Program-made: the position numbers and the translations under genes | The notes under the pieces: generated by a model | What the model was told of the DNA's origin: nothing | Database searches by the model: none | What the model saw: only the letters and a program-made list of their open reading frames with translations | Shown: positions 15,306 to 25,848 of the stretch, piece by piece | Layout of the letters: each line of letters begins with the position of its first letter | How positions within the stretch are numbered: position 1 is the stretch's first letter | Assembly: GCA_021797895.1 (NCBI GenBank) | Contig: JAJZYW010000003.1 | Span: 1 to 45,019, forward strand | Direction: 5' to 3' | Source: Microcaldota archaeon | GTDB taxonomy: Archaea; Micrarchaeota; Micrarchaeia; Micrarchaeales; Micrarchaeaceae | DNA length: 45,019 bases

Positions 15306-15719
15306 CTATTGCATCCCGTCAAGCAGCATGTTGAGCGCCGCATCAACCTTCACTATCCCTGGATTTTCCCTTGGCACGTTAACCAGCTCAACTGACGCGA
15401 ATGATTCCCTAAGTTTTGCCAGCCTCTCATTGAGATTGCGCATCTTCTCCGATTTTACCTTGTAAATGCCGTTCGCCTGCTTCACTACAAGCTCGCTGTC
15501 GGATGTTATCCTTATCTCGCAGTCCGATCCTACGTTAGCCAGCACCCACTCCAGGGCTTTTATCATCGCAGTGTATTCCGCGAAGTTGTTGGTCTGTATC
15601 CCGTTGAAGACAAAATCCTTTCCAATGAGCTTTCCGCCCTCGTAAACAATGTACCCCGAAGCACTCTTTCCAGGATTTCCCCTTGCTGCACCATCGGTAA
15701 ATATCTCGAGCTTCCTCAT
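15306..15719 (-). CDS. rnhA: Ribonuclease HI
   Basis: A 137-residue RNase H fold enzyme that cuts RNA in RNA-DNA hybrids. Catalytic residues are visible: D in FTDGAARGNPG near the N-terminus, E in NNFAEYTAM, D in ITSDSELVV, and D in KVDAALN near the end. The ATG at 15719 gives the canonical start (MRKLEIFTDG); the extra upstream frame to 15788 has no family similarity. It is convergent with tRNA-His, 8 bp away. Confidence 0.93.
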   Translation of the reverse strand: MRKLEIFTDGAARGNPGKSASGYIVYEGGKLIGKDFVFNGIQTNNFAEYTAMIKALEWVLANVGSDCEIRITSDSELVVKQANGIYKVKSEKMRNLNERLAKLRESFASVELVNVPRENPGIVKVDAALNMLLDGMQ

Positions 15720-15853
15720 GCCATCACTACAAATTGCAAAGCGCACAGCGGTGTGCTGTGCCAACCAGATTGATTGCACCAATCTCAAATATATACTTTG
15801 TTGATTGCTTTGTCAACCGCAGGGCATCAAACAACGCATGCACCCTCCAAAAT

Positions 15854-15862
15854 GTATATAAG
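15854..15862 (+). promoter_or_regulatory. TATA box for the AMMECR1 gene
   Basis: GTATATAAG predicts transcription starting at about 15883-15888, inside the palindrome at 15882-15897. Confidence 0.5.
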
Positions 15863-15881
15863 CGTGAACAATGCAATAGGA

Positions 15882-15923
15882 TTACCATCGATGGTAAGCC
15901 CGTGCGAGTAGGTCTTGCACGGG
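15882..15923 (+). promoter_or_regulatory. 16-bp perfect palindrome plus hairpin in the AMMECR1 leader
   Basis: TTACCATCGATGGTAA (15882-15897) is a perfect palindrome located at the predicted transcription start. Directly after it, CCCGTGC (15899-15905) and GCACGGG (15917-15923) form a 7-bp stem with an 11-nt loop. The palindrome could be an operator and the stem part of a 5' leader. Both are seen in sequence; function is inference. Confidence 0.5.
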
Positions 15924-15948
15924 AACTCCGCAGGCAACTGGTGTCCCA

Positions 15949-16596
15949 ATGGCAAAATATTCACTTGATGAAGGGCGCAGGCTAGTATCCGCGGCACGCA
16001 GCAGCATAGAGCTCTTCCTTAAGGATCCCAGGTTTGAGCCGGAGATGGTCAAGTCAACGCTGAAGGAATTCTCAAAGCCGGACGGCGTATTCGTCACTCT
16101 AAGGCACTATCCAAACGAAGTAGTGCGCGGCCATGCCGGTTTCTCGGAGCCAATTGCTCCGCTCGGAGAGAGCCTTGTCGAGGCTGCGATAGCTGCCGCG
16201 TTCGGGGACCAGCGATTCGTCCCCCTGTCGCACAGGGAGCTGGACGACGTGGTAATAGAGATCGACATAATATCAAAAATTGAGAAGATAGGCGGCAGCG
16301 AGGCAAACAGGCTTAAGAGGCTTTCGCTCGGCAGGAACGGCATAATAGTCAGGCACGGCACAAACAAGGGAATATTAATGCCCGAATTCCCTGTGCGCCA
16401 CAGGCTTTCAAAGCAGCAGGCTCTTGAGGAAGCCTGCATACACGCAAAGCTTCCCGAGTCCTACTGGAAGCAGCCTTCAGTAGAAGTGCTCTACTTTACC
16501 TCGCAGCATTTTATAGAGGAGACTCCATCGGGAAGAGTGAACGAAATGGTAATGAACAAGCTCCACGCGCCAAGGCGCGGTGCTGCAAATTCATAA
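15949..16596 (+). CDS. AMMECR1-domain protein
   Basis: A 215-residue member of the AMMECR1 family (archaeal PH0010-like), conserved in archaea and eukaryotes but of uncertain biochemical role. Visible family features are FVTLRHYP, the VRGHAGF segment in place of the usual LRGCIG, FGDQRFVPLSHREL and VEIDIIS. Length matches the family. The normal cysteine of the RGC motif is histidine here. The ATG at 15949 has GGTG about 6 nt upstream. A structured leader precedes it. Confidence 0.9.
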   Translation: MAKYSLDEGRRLVSAARSSIELFLKDPRFEPEMVKSTLKEFSKPDGVFVTLRHYPNEVVRGHAGFSEPIAPLGESLVEAAIAAAFGDQRFVPLSHRELDDVVIEIDIISKIEKIGGSEANRLKRLSLGRNGIIVRHGTNKGILMPEFPVRHRLSKQQALEEACIHAKLPESYWKQPSVEVLYFTSQHFIEETPSGRVNEMVMNKLHAPRRGAANS

Positions 16597-16627
16597 ATCC
16601 TTGTGTTATAAATTAACTGGTAAGATT

Positions 16628-16702
16628 GGGCTTGTAGCTTAGCATGGTTGGAGCGCCCGACTGATAATCGGGAGGTCGAGAGTTCAAATCTCTCCAGGCC
16701 CA
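16628..16702 (+). tRNA. tRNA-Ile(GAT)
   Basis: Cloverleaf with acceptor GGGCTTG/CAGGCCC, anticodon stem CCCGA/TCGGG and loop CTGATAA giving anticodon GAT, T stem GAGAG/CTCTC and discriminator A73. No intron or encoded CCA. It lies 31 nt downstream of the AMMECR1 stop. Confidence 0.96.
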
Positions 16703-16870
16703 TATTAATTCTATCCATTTTGCCTTCTGCGCGGTCTGCTGCCGCAATCCAACCATCGGTGAATAATGCTGCGCACCATATCCCGCTGTTCCGCTACTGC
16801 ATGTGCGAATGCATTGCGGGATTTACCTCTGCAAAAGGCGCCATCGCCTCCATTTTTGGCAGGAGATACA

Positions 16871-16898
16871 TTTATATATCTTATTGTTCACAACAATA
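16871..16898 (+). promoter_or_regulatory. TATA box and adjacent inverted repeat upstream of TFB
   Basis: TTTATATAT (16871-16879) is a strong TATA element. It is followed by TATTGTT-CAC-AACAATA (16882-16898), a perfect 7-bp inverted repeat. It lies between the TATA box and the predicted start near 16900, where a bound protein would block polymerase. Autoregulation of TFB is a possible but untested explanation. Confidence 0.5.
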
Positions 16899-16962
16899 TT
16901 GTCTGGTTTTAGAAAGATTTAAAAAACTATGGCAAATTTTTTCTCTTCAAAAGGTGAAATCG

Positions 16963-18072
16963 ATGGACAAGAAGCATCAGACTAAGCATACCAAGGGCAA
17001 GGCTCCAGCTCCGAAGCCGAAGGGCGAGAGGCTTGTCGTGGAAGGAAAGCGCCTCAGCATAGAGCGCGAATCAGACGACGCGCACGCAGCACAGGCGGCA
17101 GAACTTCCGGCAACTGCCGAGGAGGACGCCGTAAGGAAGCCTAAGCTGGGCAGCGTCAATCCTGCAGTGATAAGGAGGTGCCCTAGCTGCGGCAGCACTG
17201 ACATAATATTTGACGGCGAGCGCGGCGAGCTGGTGTGCAACAACTGCGGTCTCGTCATAGAGGAGAATGCGACGGACACTGGACCAGAATGGAGGGCATT
17301 CGATTCAGAGCAGAGGAACTCCAGGGCGAGGACAGGCGCGCCTATAAAGTACACAAAGCCAAACAGGGGGCTTGTCACCGAGATAGACCTTTACAACAAG
17401 GACATACGCGGCGTGAGGATTCCTTCAAAGAGGCAGGCGCAGCTATACAGGATGAGGAAGTGGCACAAGAGGGCGAGCATAGCCAGCTCGAGCGAGAGGA
17501 ACTACCTGATAGCTCTTCCAGAGCTCAACAGGGTCGCGAGCTACCTCGGCCTTCCGGACAACATCCGCGAAACGGCTGCGCTGCTCTACAGGAAGTGCGT
17601 ACAGAACAACCTGATACGCGGCAGGCCTATAGAGACCGTCGTGCAGGCTGTCATATACGCTGCTTGCAGGGAATCCGGGATGCCAAGGACGCTTGACGAG
17701 ATAGCAAACATATCCGGAGTGCCAAAGAAGGAGGTAGGCAGGGCTTACAGGGTTATCTCCCACGAGCTTGACCTCAAGATTCCGTTGACGGATCCGGTCG
17801 CATACGTGCCCAGGTACGTCAACGCGCTGAAGCTGAGCGGCGAAGCCCAGGAGAAGGCGGCCCTCCTGCTGAAGCAGGCAATGAAGAAGGGTCTGCTTTC
17901 AGGGAGAAGCCCTACCGGCGTCAGCGCTGCGGCGGTGTACATTGCTGGCGCGCTCGTCGGCGAAAGGAGGACTCAGAAGGAGGTTGCAGACGTGGCCGGA
18001 GTGACTGAGGTCACCATAAGGAACAGGTACAGGGAGCTGAAGGAGCAGTTGAACATAGACGTCAACCTGTGA
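16963..18072 (+). CDS. tfb: Transcription initiation factor TFB with an N-terminal extension
   Basis: A 369-residue archaeal TFIIB homologue, which bridges TBP-bound promoters to RNA polymerase. The zinc ribbon (CPSCGSTD, then VCNNCG) begins at residue 73, followed by the B-reader/linker (GPEWRAFDSEQ) and two cyclin repeats with C-terminal helix-turn-helix (VTEVTIRNRYRELKEQL). The first 70 residues are a charged, probably disordered Lys/Glu/Ala-rich extension absent from typical TFBs of about 300-310 residues. ATG 16963 is chosen for the GGTGA motif at 16953-16957. An upstream TATA box and inverted repeat control a leader of about 60 nt. Confidence 0.95.
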   Translation: MDKKHQTKHTKGKAPAPKPKGERLVVEGKRLSIERESDDAHAAQAAELPATAEEDAVRKPKLGSVNPAVIRRCPSCGSTDIIFDGERGELVCNNCGLVIEENATDTGPEWRAFDSEQRNSRARTGAPIKYTKPNRGLVTEIDLYNKDIRGVRIPSKRQAQLYRMRKWHKRASIASSSERNYLIALPELNRVASYLGLPDNIRETAALLYRKCVQNNLIRGRPIETVVQAVIYAACRESGMPRTLDEIANISGVPKKEVGRAYRVISHELDLKIPLTDPVAYVPRYVNALKLSGEAQEKAALLLKQAMKKGLLSGRSPTGVSAAAVYIAGALVGERRTQKEVADVAGVTEVTIRNRYRELKEQLNIDVNL

Positions 18073-18077
18073 TCCAG

Positions 18078-18533
18078 ATGCTGCAGGAGAAGGCGCCGCG
18101 CAACGCGGCGCTCCTTTTTTCCATTTTTGCGCTTATCTCAATCATTGCGCTTCAGGCGAACTACGCCTCGGCGCAACCGCAGCAGGGCAGCGCATCGTTC
18201 AACGCCACGCTCAACGAAACGGTGTCACAGCTTGTCGCACTCAACAACAGCGCATACCTGGTCTTCTACCCTTCGGTGCAGAACATAACTTCAAAGATAT
18301 CGCGGGCAGAGAAGATATACAATGAGGATCCCTCTACGGCGTTCTCCCTCCTGTCGTCAGCGCGCAACGAGATAGCTGTGCAGAAGGCGAAGCTGGAAAG
18401 CTACGTTGGCATATCCCTCGCAGTGATGATCGCCCTTACAGCCATATTCGGCTACGTCCTTTACGCAATAATGAAACCCACCCGCAGCAAGAGTCGCGCC
18501 AAGTCGGCAAAACGCAGCAGGAAGGGCGGCTGA
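18078..18533 (+). CDS. Small membrane protein with two membrane segments
   Basis: A 151-residue protein of unknown function. A hydrophobic N-terminal helix (about residues 12-30), which may be a signal anchor, is followed by an outer helical region of about 75 residues with four N-x-S/T sequons. A second membrane helix at about 110-131 and a Lys/Arg/Ser tail follow, so the tail should be inside. It begins 6 nt after the TFB stop; the GTGATC that includes that stop serves as its ribosome-binding site, so it is probably co-transcribed with TFB. Confidence 0.7.
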   Translation: MLQEKAPRNAALLFSIFALISIIALQANYASAQPQQGSASFNATLNETVSQLVALNNSAYLVFYPSVQNITSKISRAEKIYNEDPSTAFSLLSSARNEIAVQKAKLESYVGISLAVMIALTAIFGYVLYAIMKPTRSKSRAKSAKRSRKGG

Positions 18534-18700
18534 AGCGCCTTTTACACCTTCTTTTTCGGTATGGTTAGACAGATGCCAAACTTTTCGCATTTTAGTATAG
18601 CGGCTTTAAAAAGGTTTACAAACAAATAGTAATCGTGCGAACATGCGAGCCTTCTGGGCGTGGGCTTGCAATGCGAGCGCGGTGGTTGAGGGTGGTATAA

Positions 18701-18940
18701 ATGACAATACTAGACAACGTAGAAGAGGGAAGTGAATACGAGGTGCAGGTGCTCTCAAAGAGCGCCCGTGGCGAAGGCATAGGGAAGATCTCAAACATGG
18801 TGGTCTTCATAAAGGATGCCAAGACGCGCATAGGCAACAAGTACAAGATACGGATAACAAAGGTGCACAGGACCTTTGCATACGCGGAGCTGAACGGCGC
18901 GGAGCATGAGTTCATAGGCAGCAGCATGATAGAGCTGTAG
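18701..18940 (+). CDS. Single TRAM-domain protein
   Basis: A 79-residue free-standing TRAM domain, a small beta-barrel that binds RNA. TRAM proteins are abundant in archaea and some act as RNA chaperones. Seen here are VEEGSEYEVQVLSKSARGEGIGKI, a hydrophobic VVFI core strand and a terminal RITKVHRTFAYAEL. The length matches archaeal single-TRAM proteins. ATG 18701 is preceded by GGTGG. The gene stands alone, with its own upstream AT-rich element near 18602. Confidence 0.88.
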   Translation: MTILDNVEEGSEYEVQVLSKSARGEGIGKISNMVVFIKDAKTRIGNKYKIRITKVHRTFAYAELNGAEHEFIGSSMIEL

Positions 18941-18979
18941 CCCGCTCCCGAAAGCGAAACAGGAAAGGTTAAATAAGTA

Positions 18980-19009
18980 GCTGTAGGATATATCCATGTT
19001 TCCTACAGC
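18980..19009 (+). promoter_or_regulatory. 9-bp perfect hairpin between the TRAM and proteasome genes
   Basis: GCTGTAGGA (18980-18988) and TCCTACAGC (19001-19009) form a perfect stem with a 12-nt loop. A TATA-like GGTTAAATAAG lies at 18967-18977. It could be a terminator for the TRAM gene or the start of a small RNA; more TATA-like elements follow before 19121. Confidence 0.4.
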
Positions 19010-19120
19010 GTGCTTATCGGTAGACATTTTTAATATTCCTGCCATTACCAATTTTATATGGCGCAGACCAGCATTATACTGCCTAAACAGACATTATGCT
19101 TAATTTGATAAGGTGCGAAC

Positions 19121-19771
19121 ATGAGAAAAGAGCTTGACCTAAACCTGTACAAGGAATTTATGAAGGGTACCACTACGATAGGGCTGATATGCTCTGACGG
19201 TGTTGTGATAGGCGCCGACTCGAGGGCCACGATGGATACGTTCATCGCAAGCACCGAGGCCAGGAAGGTCTGGAAGATAGATGAAAACGTGGCCATGACA
19301 ATAGCGGGGGGCGTGGGCGATGCAGAGGCGCTCATAAGGATAATCAAGGCCCAGAACGAGATATACAAGATGGACGAGCGCAAGCCGCTTTCGCCGAAAT
19401 CCGCAACTTCGCTCCTTTCAATAATACTTCAGGACAACAAGATGATGCCCTTCTACGTCCAGCTCATAGTCGCTGGCATTGACGGGTCCAAGCCAGAGCT
19501 GTACAATCTTGACCCGCTGGGCGGCTACACCGTTGAGTCCAAGTTCACCGCAACTGGAAGCGGCTCGATAACCGCTCTTGGCTACCTTGAGAACGTGTAT
19601 TCTGAAGACCTTTCCATAAAGGACGGCATAAAGATAGTGCACAAGGCGCTGACTACCGCGATGAAGAGGGATTCGGCAACCGGAAACAGCATACTGGTCG
19701 CATCCATAACGAAATCCGGCTACACGGAATATACGGACAAGGATCTCGAGAAGGCAATAGCGTCCAAGTAA
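19121..19771 (+). CDS. psmB: 20S proteasome beta subunit
   Basis: A 216-residue precursor of the catalytic proteasome subunit. A 16-residue propeptide ends at KG before TTTIG, so the nucleophile is Thr17 (Thr1 of the mature form). Mature Asp17 and Lys33 (GADSRAT and TEARKV), needed for catalysis, are present, as is the GSGS motif (TATGSGSITALGYLE). It forms the inner rings of the proteasome core, degrading unfolded proteins. No alpha subunit lies in this window. The ATG at 19121 has GGTG 5 nt upstream. Confidence 0.96.
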   Translation: MRKELDLNLYKEFMKGTTTIGLICSDGVVIGADSRATMDTFIASTEARKVWKIDENVAMTIAGGVGDAEALIRIIKAQNEIYKMDERKPLSPKSATSLLSIILQDNKMMPFYVQLIVAGIDGSKPELYNLDPLGGYTVESKFTATGSGSITALGYLENVYSEDLSIKDGIKIVHKALTTAMKRDSATGNSILVASITKSGYTEYTDKDLEKAIASK

Positions 19772-19820
19772 CGATTTTGGCTTACAAAACTGTTTGTTTA
19801 CAGGTGTATGGGTAGATTTA

Positions 19821-21785
19821 TTGGCGGATACTGAGAACGGGAACAACGGAAATAACGGCGCAAAGGAAAGCATTGACGTTTTCCAGAAAATAAAAGAGAT
19901 GGTGCCTAGCGACGCAAATCTCTCAAAGATAGAGTTCGAGGGGCCGGACATAATCATATACCTGAAGAACCAGAAGGCGCTGTATGCCGACGACTCAATA
20001 GTGAGGAACATCGCAGCAACGATAAAGAAGAAGATAGTGATAAGGAGCGACCCTTCAGTTCTTATGCCGCCCGAAAAGGCCCTCGAGATAATAAAGTCGA
20101 TAGTGCCGAAAGAGGCAGGCATAGGAAGCGTAAAGTTCATACAGGATTTCTGCGAGGTCGCGATAGAGGCGATGAAGCCCGGCCTGGTGATAGGCAAGGG
20201 CGGGTCGAACTTGAAGAGCATAGCGATACAGACTGGCTGGAGCCCAAAGACCCTCAGGATACCGACTATGCACAGCGACACGATACAGGGTGTCAGGAAC
20301 CTAATAATGTCGGAGAGCGACTTCAGGAAGAAGTTCCTCCTCGGCATAGGCAAGAAGATAAACAAGCCCATAGTCAAGAGCGAATGGCTCAAGGCGACTG
20401 CTCTCGGCGGCTTCAGGGAGGTCGGGAGGAGCAGCCTGCTTCTTGAGACCCCGCACTCAAAGGTGATGATAGACTGCGGCATAAGCCCGGAGCCAGGCAT
20501 AAAGGGGCTCGACGCGAATGCAGGCGGAGACGTAAACAAGGCGTTCCCGTATCTGGACAGCGCAGGGTTTACCATAAACGAGCTTGACGCAGTAATACTT
20601 ACCCACGGGCACATGGACCACATCGGCTTCGTCCCATACCTGTTCAAGTACGGGTACGAGGGGCCTGTGTACTGCACCCAGCCCACAAGGGATCTTGCCG
20701 CTCTGCTGCTCAACGATTACACAAAGCTGGTTCAGCGCAGCGGAGGCACGCCGCTTTACGACGAAAAGGATGTAAAGAAGGTGCTGTCGCATATGATAAC
20801 CAGGGACTACGGCGAGGTAACGAACATAACGGACGAGCTCAAGCTCACGTACCACAATGCCGGGCACATACTTGGAAGCGCAACGGTGCACCTGCATGTC
20901 GGCGAGGGCATGTACAACATAGTGCACACGGGCGACATGAAGTACGGTTTCACAAGGCTGTTCGATCCAACAGACACGAGGTACCCGCGCATAGACACTC
21001 TGTTCATAGAGAGCACATACGGCGGCCCGAAGGACATAACGCCCAACAGGCGCGACGCCGAGGTCAACCTCATGAACATAATAAAGAGGACCATACAGAA
21101 CAACGGCAAGGTGCTCATACCCCTGTTTGCAGTGGGAAGGAGCCAGGAGCTGCAGCTCGTCCTGGAAAGCTACCTGACGTCAAACGAGTACAAGCTCGAC
21201 GTGCCTGTATATCTTGATGGTATGATACTCGAGGCGAGCGCGATACACACTGCGTATCCGGAATACCTTAAAGAGAGCCTTAGGAACAGGATACTTAACA
21301 ACCGTTCGCCTTTCGAGAGCGAGATATTCGAGGTCGTCAAGGGCGAGAGGGAGGAAGTATTCGACAAGGGCCCCGGCATAATACTCGCCAGCGGAGGCAT
21401 GATGAACGGCGGCGCGAGCGTGGAGTACTTCAAGAGGCTCGCAGACGATCCAAAGAACTCGCTTATATTCGTAGGCTACAACAGCTCCAATTCCATGGGA
21501 AGAAGGATACAGAACGGCATCTCTGAGGTACCGCTTCCAAACGAGGACGGCAAGCTGGTCTCGACGAAGGTGAACATGTCGATAAACACTGTCGAAGGGT
21601 TCTCAGGCCACAGCGACAGGCGCCAGCTCATGAATTTCGTCGAAGCGCTGCGCCCGCGCCCCAAGGGGATCTTCACGATGCACGGCGACGAGCAGAAATG
21701 CGACGACCTAGCGCGCACCTTCGAGCGCACCTTCCATGTCGACGCAAGAGCACCGCGCAATCTCGACTCGATAAGGCTCAAGTGA
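19821..21785 (+). CDS. FttA/aCPSF1 ribonuclease (KH plus MBL and beta-CASP)
   Basis: An archaeal aCPSF1-type protein, called FttA where it terminates transcription by cutting nascent RNA. The N-terminal part holds KH-like RNA-binding domains (GLVIGKGGSNLKSI). The metallo-beta-lactamase core has HGHMDHIGF near residue 265, NAGHILGSA and HTGDMK, and the beta-CASP part includes VGRSQELQLVL, GGMMNGG and FSGHSDRRQL. About 654 residues from the TTG at 19821, or 663 from a TTG at 19794. No ATG fits, so the start is uncertain. The nearest upstream gene is the proteasome subunit. Confidence 0.93.
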   Translation: MADTENGNNGNNGAKESIDVFQKIKEMVPSDANLSKIEFEGPDIIIYLKNQKALYADDSIVRNIAATIKKKIVIRSDPSVLMPPEKALEIIKSIVPKEAGIGSVKFIQDFCEVAIEAMKPGLVIGKGGSNLKSIAIQTGWSPKTLRIPTMHSDTIQGVRNLIMSESDFRKKFLLGIGKKINKPIVKSEWLKATALGGFREVGRSSLLLETPHSKVMIDCGISPEPGIKGLDANAGGDVNKAFPYLDSAGFTINELDAVILTHGHMDHIGFVPYLFKYGYEGPVYCTQPTRDLAALLLNDYTKLVQRSGGTPLYDEKDVKKVLSHMITRDYGEVTNITDELKLTYHNAGHILGSATVHLHVGEGMYNIVHTGDMKYGFTRLFDPTDTRYPRIDTLFIESTYGGPKDITPNRRDAEVNLMNIIKRTIQNNGKVLIPLFAVGRSQELQLVLESYLTSNEYKLDVPVYLDGMILEASAIHTAYPEYLKESLRNRILNNRSPFESEIFEVVKGEREEVFDKGPGIILASGGMMNGGASVEYFKRLADDPKNSLIFVGYNSSNSMGRRIQNGISEVPLPNEDGKLVSTKVNMSINTVEGFSGHSDRRQLMNFVEALRPRPKGIFTMHGDEQKCDDLARTFERTFHVDARAPRNLDSIRLK

Positions 21786-21885
21786 GCGTGCAAAGCTGCT
21801 GCGCGCGCCTTCTACAATATTTTCATTTTCTCGGCAGCAATGCAAATACAGTGGAATAAATAAAAAGGGCTGTGATGTAATAATC

Positions 21886-22022
21886 ATGGTCATTATGCAG
21901 AGAAAGCCAATGCCATACAAAAAAAATAAGCCCGCGAGCCAGTGCGCCGCGCGGCAATCAACTGCAAGTTTATACTATTCGACTGGCGTGATCGCAAGTT
22001 TATGCGAGATGGGCGGTGCTGC

Positions 22023-22026
<4 letters not shown>
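21886..22026 (+). CDS. Possible 46-residue upstream ORF coupled to the aminopeptidase gene
   Basis: ATG 21886 opens a 46-codon frame (begins MVIMQRKPMPYKKNKPASQ) whose TGA overlaps the ATG of the aminopeptidase (ATGA). A TATA-like AATAAATAAAAA at 21856-21867 would place transcription at or near this ATG. It has no recognisable domain. It may be a leader peptide, a real small protein or a chance frame. Confidence 0.3.
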
Positions 22027-24569
<2,543 letters not shown>

Positions 24570-24573
24570 TTGC

Positions 24574-25653
24574 ATGCAGCCATTAGCATATGCTTACTAT
24601 GCATATCTGGCACTGGTCATTCTCTCATTTCTCGGGCTGATGGCAATCAGCCTGAGGCGCCCTGGGCGAGCGACCATATATCCCAATACAAGTGCCTACC
24701 CATCCTGCCTGGTCATAGTGCCGTGCAAGGGGGTCGACATAGGCCTCGGAGAAAACCTTGCATCTTTATCCTCACAGGAATATCCCGGAAAATACAGCGT
24801 GATTGCAGTCGTCGATTCGGAAGATGATCCTGCAGTACCCTATATAAAGGCTGCGCGGCTGGGCTATGCTGTCCCTGATCCTTCGGAAGAGGGCAGCGGG
24901 AAGGTGCGGGCGATAGCGTTCGCGGTAAGGCGTAATCCCGACGCTGATGTATACGTAGTTGCGGATTCGGATGTAAGGTTCCCGAAGGACTGGCTGCAGA
25001 AGCTCGCCTCACCGTTTTCTGACGGGAAGGTGGGCGTCTCGACTGCATACCCGCTGTTCAAGCCTGTCGGCGGCTTCTGGTCGAAGGTGAAAATGGTGTG
25101 GGGTCTGGCAGGCAACGGGCTGATGGAATCGGAGCTGACGCGCTTTTCCTGGGGAGGCTCGATGGCATTCAGGGCGTCTCTTTTGCAGGGCAGCGGCCTT
25201 GAAGCCTTCTCAAAATCGCTGTCAGACGACATAGCGATAACGCGCCTCGCCAAATCCAACGGAATGTCGATAGCCTATGTACCAGACGCGCACATATCAG
25301 TAGACACGGACGACGACTTCGCCAGGTTCTCCGAATGGGCTAACAGGCAGACTGCGCTCACCCTGCTTGGCTATAGGAAGAACTTCACCTACGGGATGCT
25401 CTTCTACGGTGCATCAATATTCGTCTTCCTATCGGCGATAGCGCTTACCTCCATCTATGGGGCATGGGGCGCAATCCTCTTCCTGCCGACCGTGGTTGGC
25501 ATGGCTAAGACGTATCGCAGGATTGGCAGCCCGGATCCGATGATCGGGATCATATACGTATTCATAAACTTCATCTATCTTGCTAACCTCGTCAGGGCGC
25601 GCCGCATGAAAAGCATAACATGGCGCGGACGGAGATATGCGCTGGAGCAGTGA
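24574..25653 (+). CDS. Membrane-bound GT2-family glycosyltransferase
   Basis: A 359-residue glycosyltransferase with one N-terminal helix (about 5-25), a GT2 catalytic domain facing the cytoplasm and two or three C-terminal helices (about 270-330). Catalytic-type motifs are VPCKGVD, the DxD-like VVADSDVRF, SDDIAITRL and a QxxRW-like RFSEWANRQ. The layout resembles ceramide-glucosyltransferase-like (HpnI-type) enzymes that decorate lipids or envelope polymers. The substrate is unknown. It overlaps no gene and may be co-transcribed with the aminopeptidase. Confidence 0.83.
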   Translation: MQPLAYAYYAYLALVILSFLGLMAISLRRPGRATIYPNTSAYPSCLVIVPCKGVDIGLGENLASLSSQEYPGKYSVIAVVDSEDDPAVPYIKAARLGYAVPDPSEEGSGKVRAIAFAVRRNPDADVYVVADSDVRFPKDWLQKLASPFSDGKVGVSTAYPLFKPVGGFWSKVKMVWGLAGNGLMESELTRFSWGGSMAFRASLLQGSGLEAFSKSLSDDIAITRLAKSNGMSIAYVPDAHISVDTDDDFARFSEWANRQTALTLLGYRKNFTYGMLFYGASIFVFLSAIALTSIYGAWGAILFLPTVVGMAKTYRRIGSPDPMIGIIYVFINFIYLANLVRARRMKSITWRGRRYALEQ

Positions 25654-25716
25654 GTGCGCACAAAAGCGCTAAAAACCTTTGTTGCGTTTAAACAGCGAGT
25701 GTTACGATGGTCGGTG

Positions 25717-25760
25717 TTGCCTGCCAAACAGCCGCGCGCGGCGCGCTTTGATGGCAGCAA
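25717..25760 (+). promoter_or_regulatory. Structured leader upstream of ThrRS
   Basis: TTGC-C-TGCCA (25717-25726) pairs with TGGCAGCAA (25752-25760), a 9-bp stem with one bulged base. It encloses the palindrome GCCGCGCGCGGC (25731-25742). TATA-like GTTTAAAC at 25686-25693 would place transcription just before the stem, leaving a leader of over 100 nt, long for an archaeal gene. A regulatory fold is inferred. Confidence 0.4.
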
Positions 25761-25848
25761 TCGCTATCGCTATTCCTCCTGTTCCGGATCCGTACAGATA
25801 TGCAATCCTGTCAGGACGATGTAGAATTTCCGCTTACAAGGTAATCTT

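Noticed and set aside
15840-15950. C/D-box small RNA in the AMMECR1 leader
   Set aside because: I looked for C and D box motifs and found none at suitable spacing; the palindrome and hairpin explain the structure.
18643-18738. Small ORF starting ATG 18643 before the TRAM gene
   Set aside because: It overlaps the TRAM start in another frame and has no domain; GGTGG fits the TRAM ATG better.
21942-22022. Longer N-terminus for the M1 aminopeptidase
   Set aside because: The extra residues have no family similarity, while ATG 22023 has GGTG 4 nt upstream.
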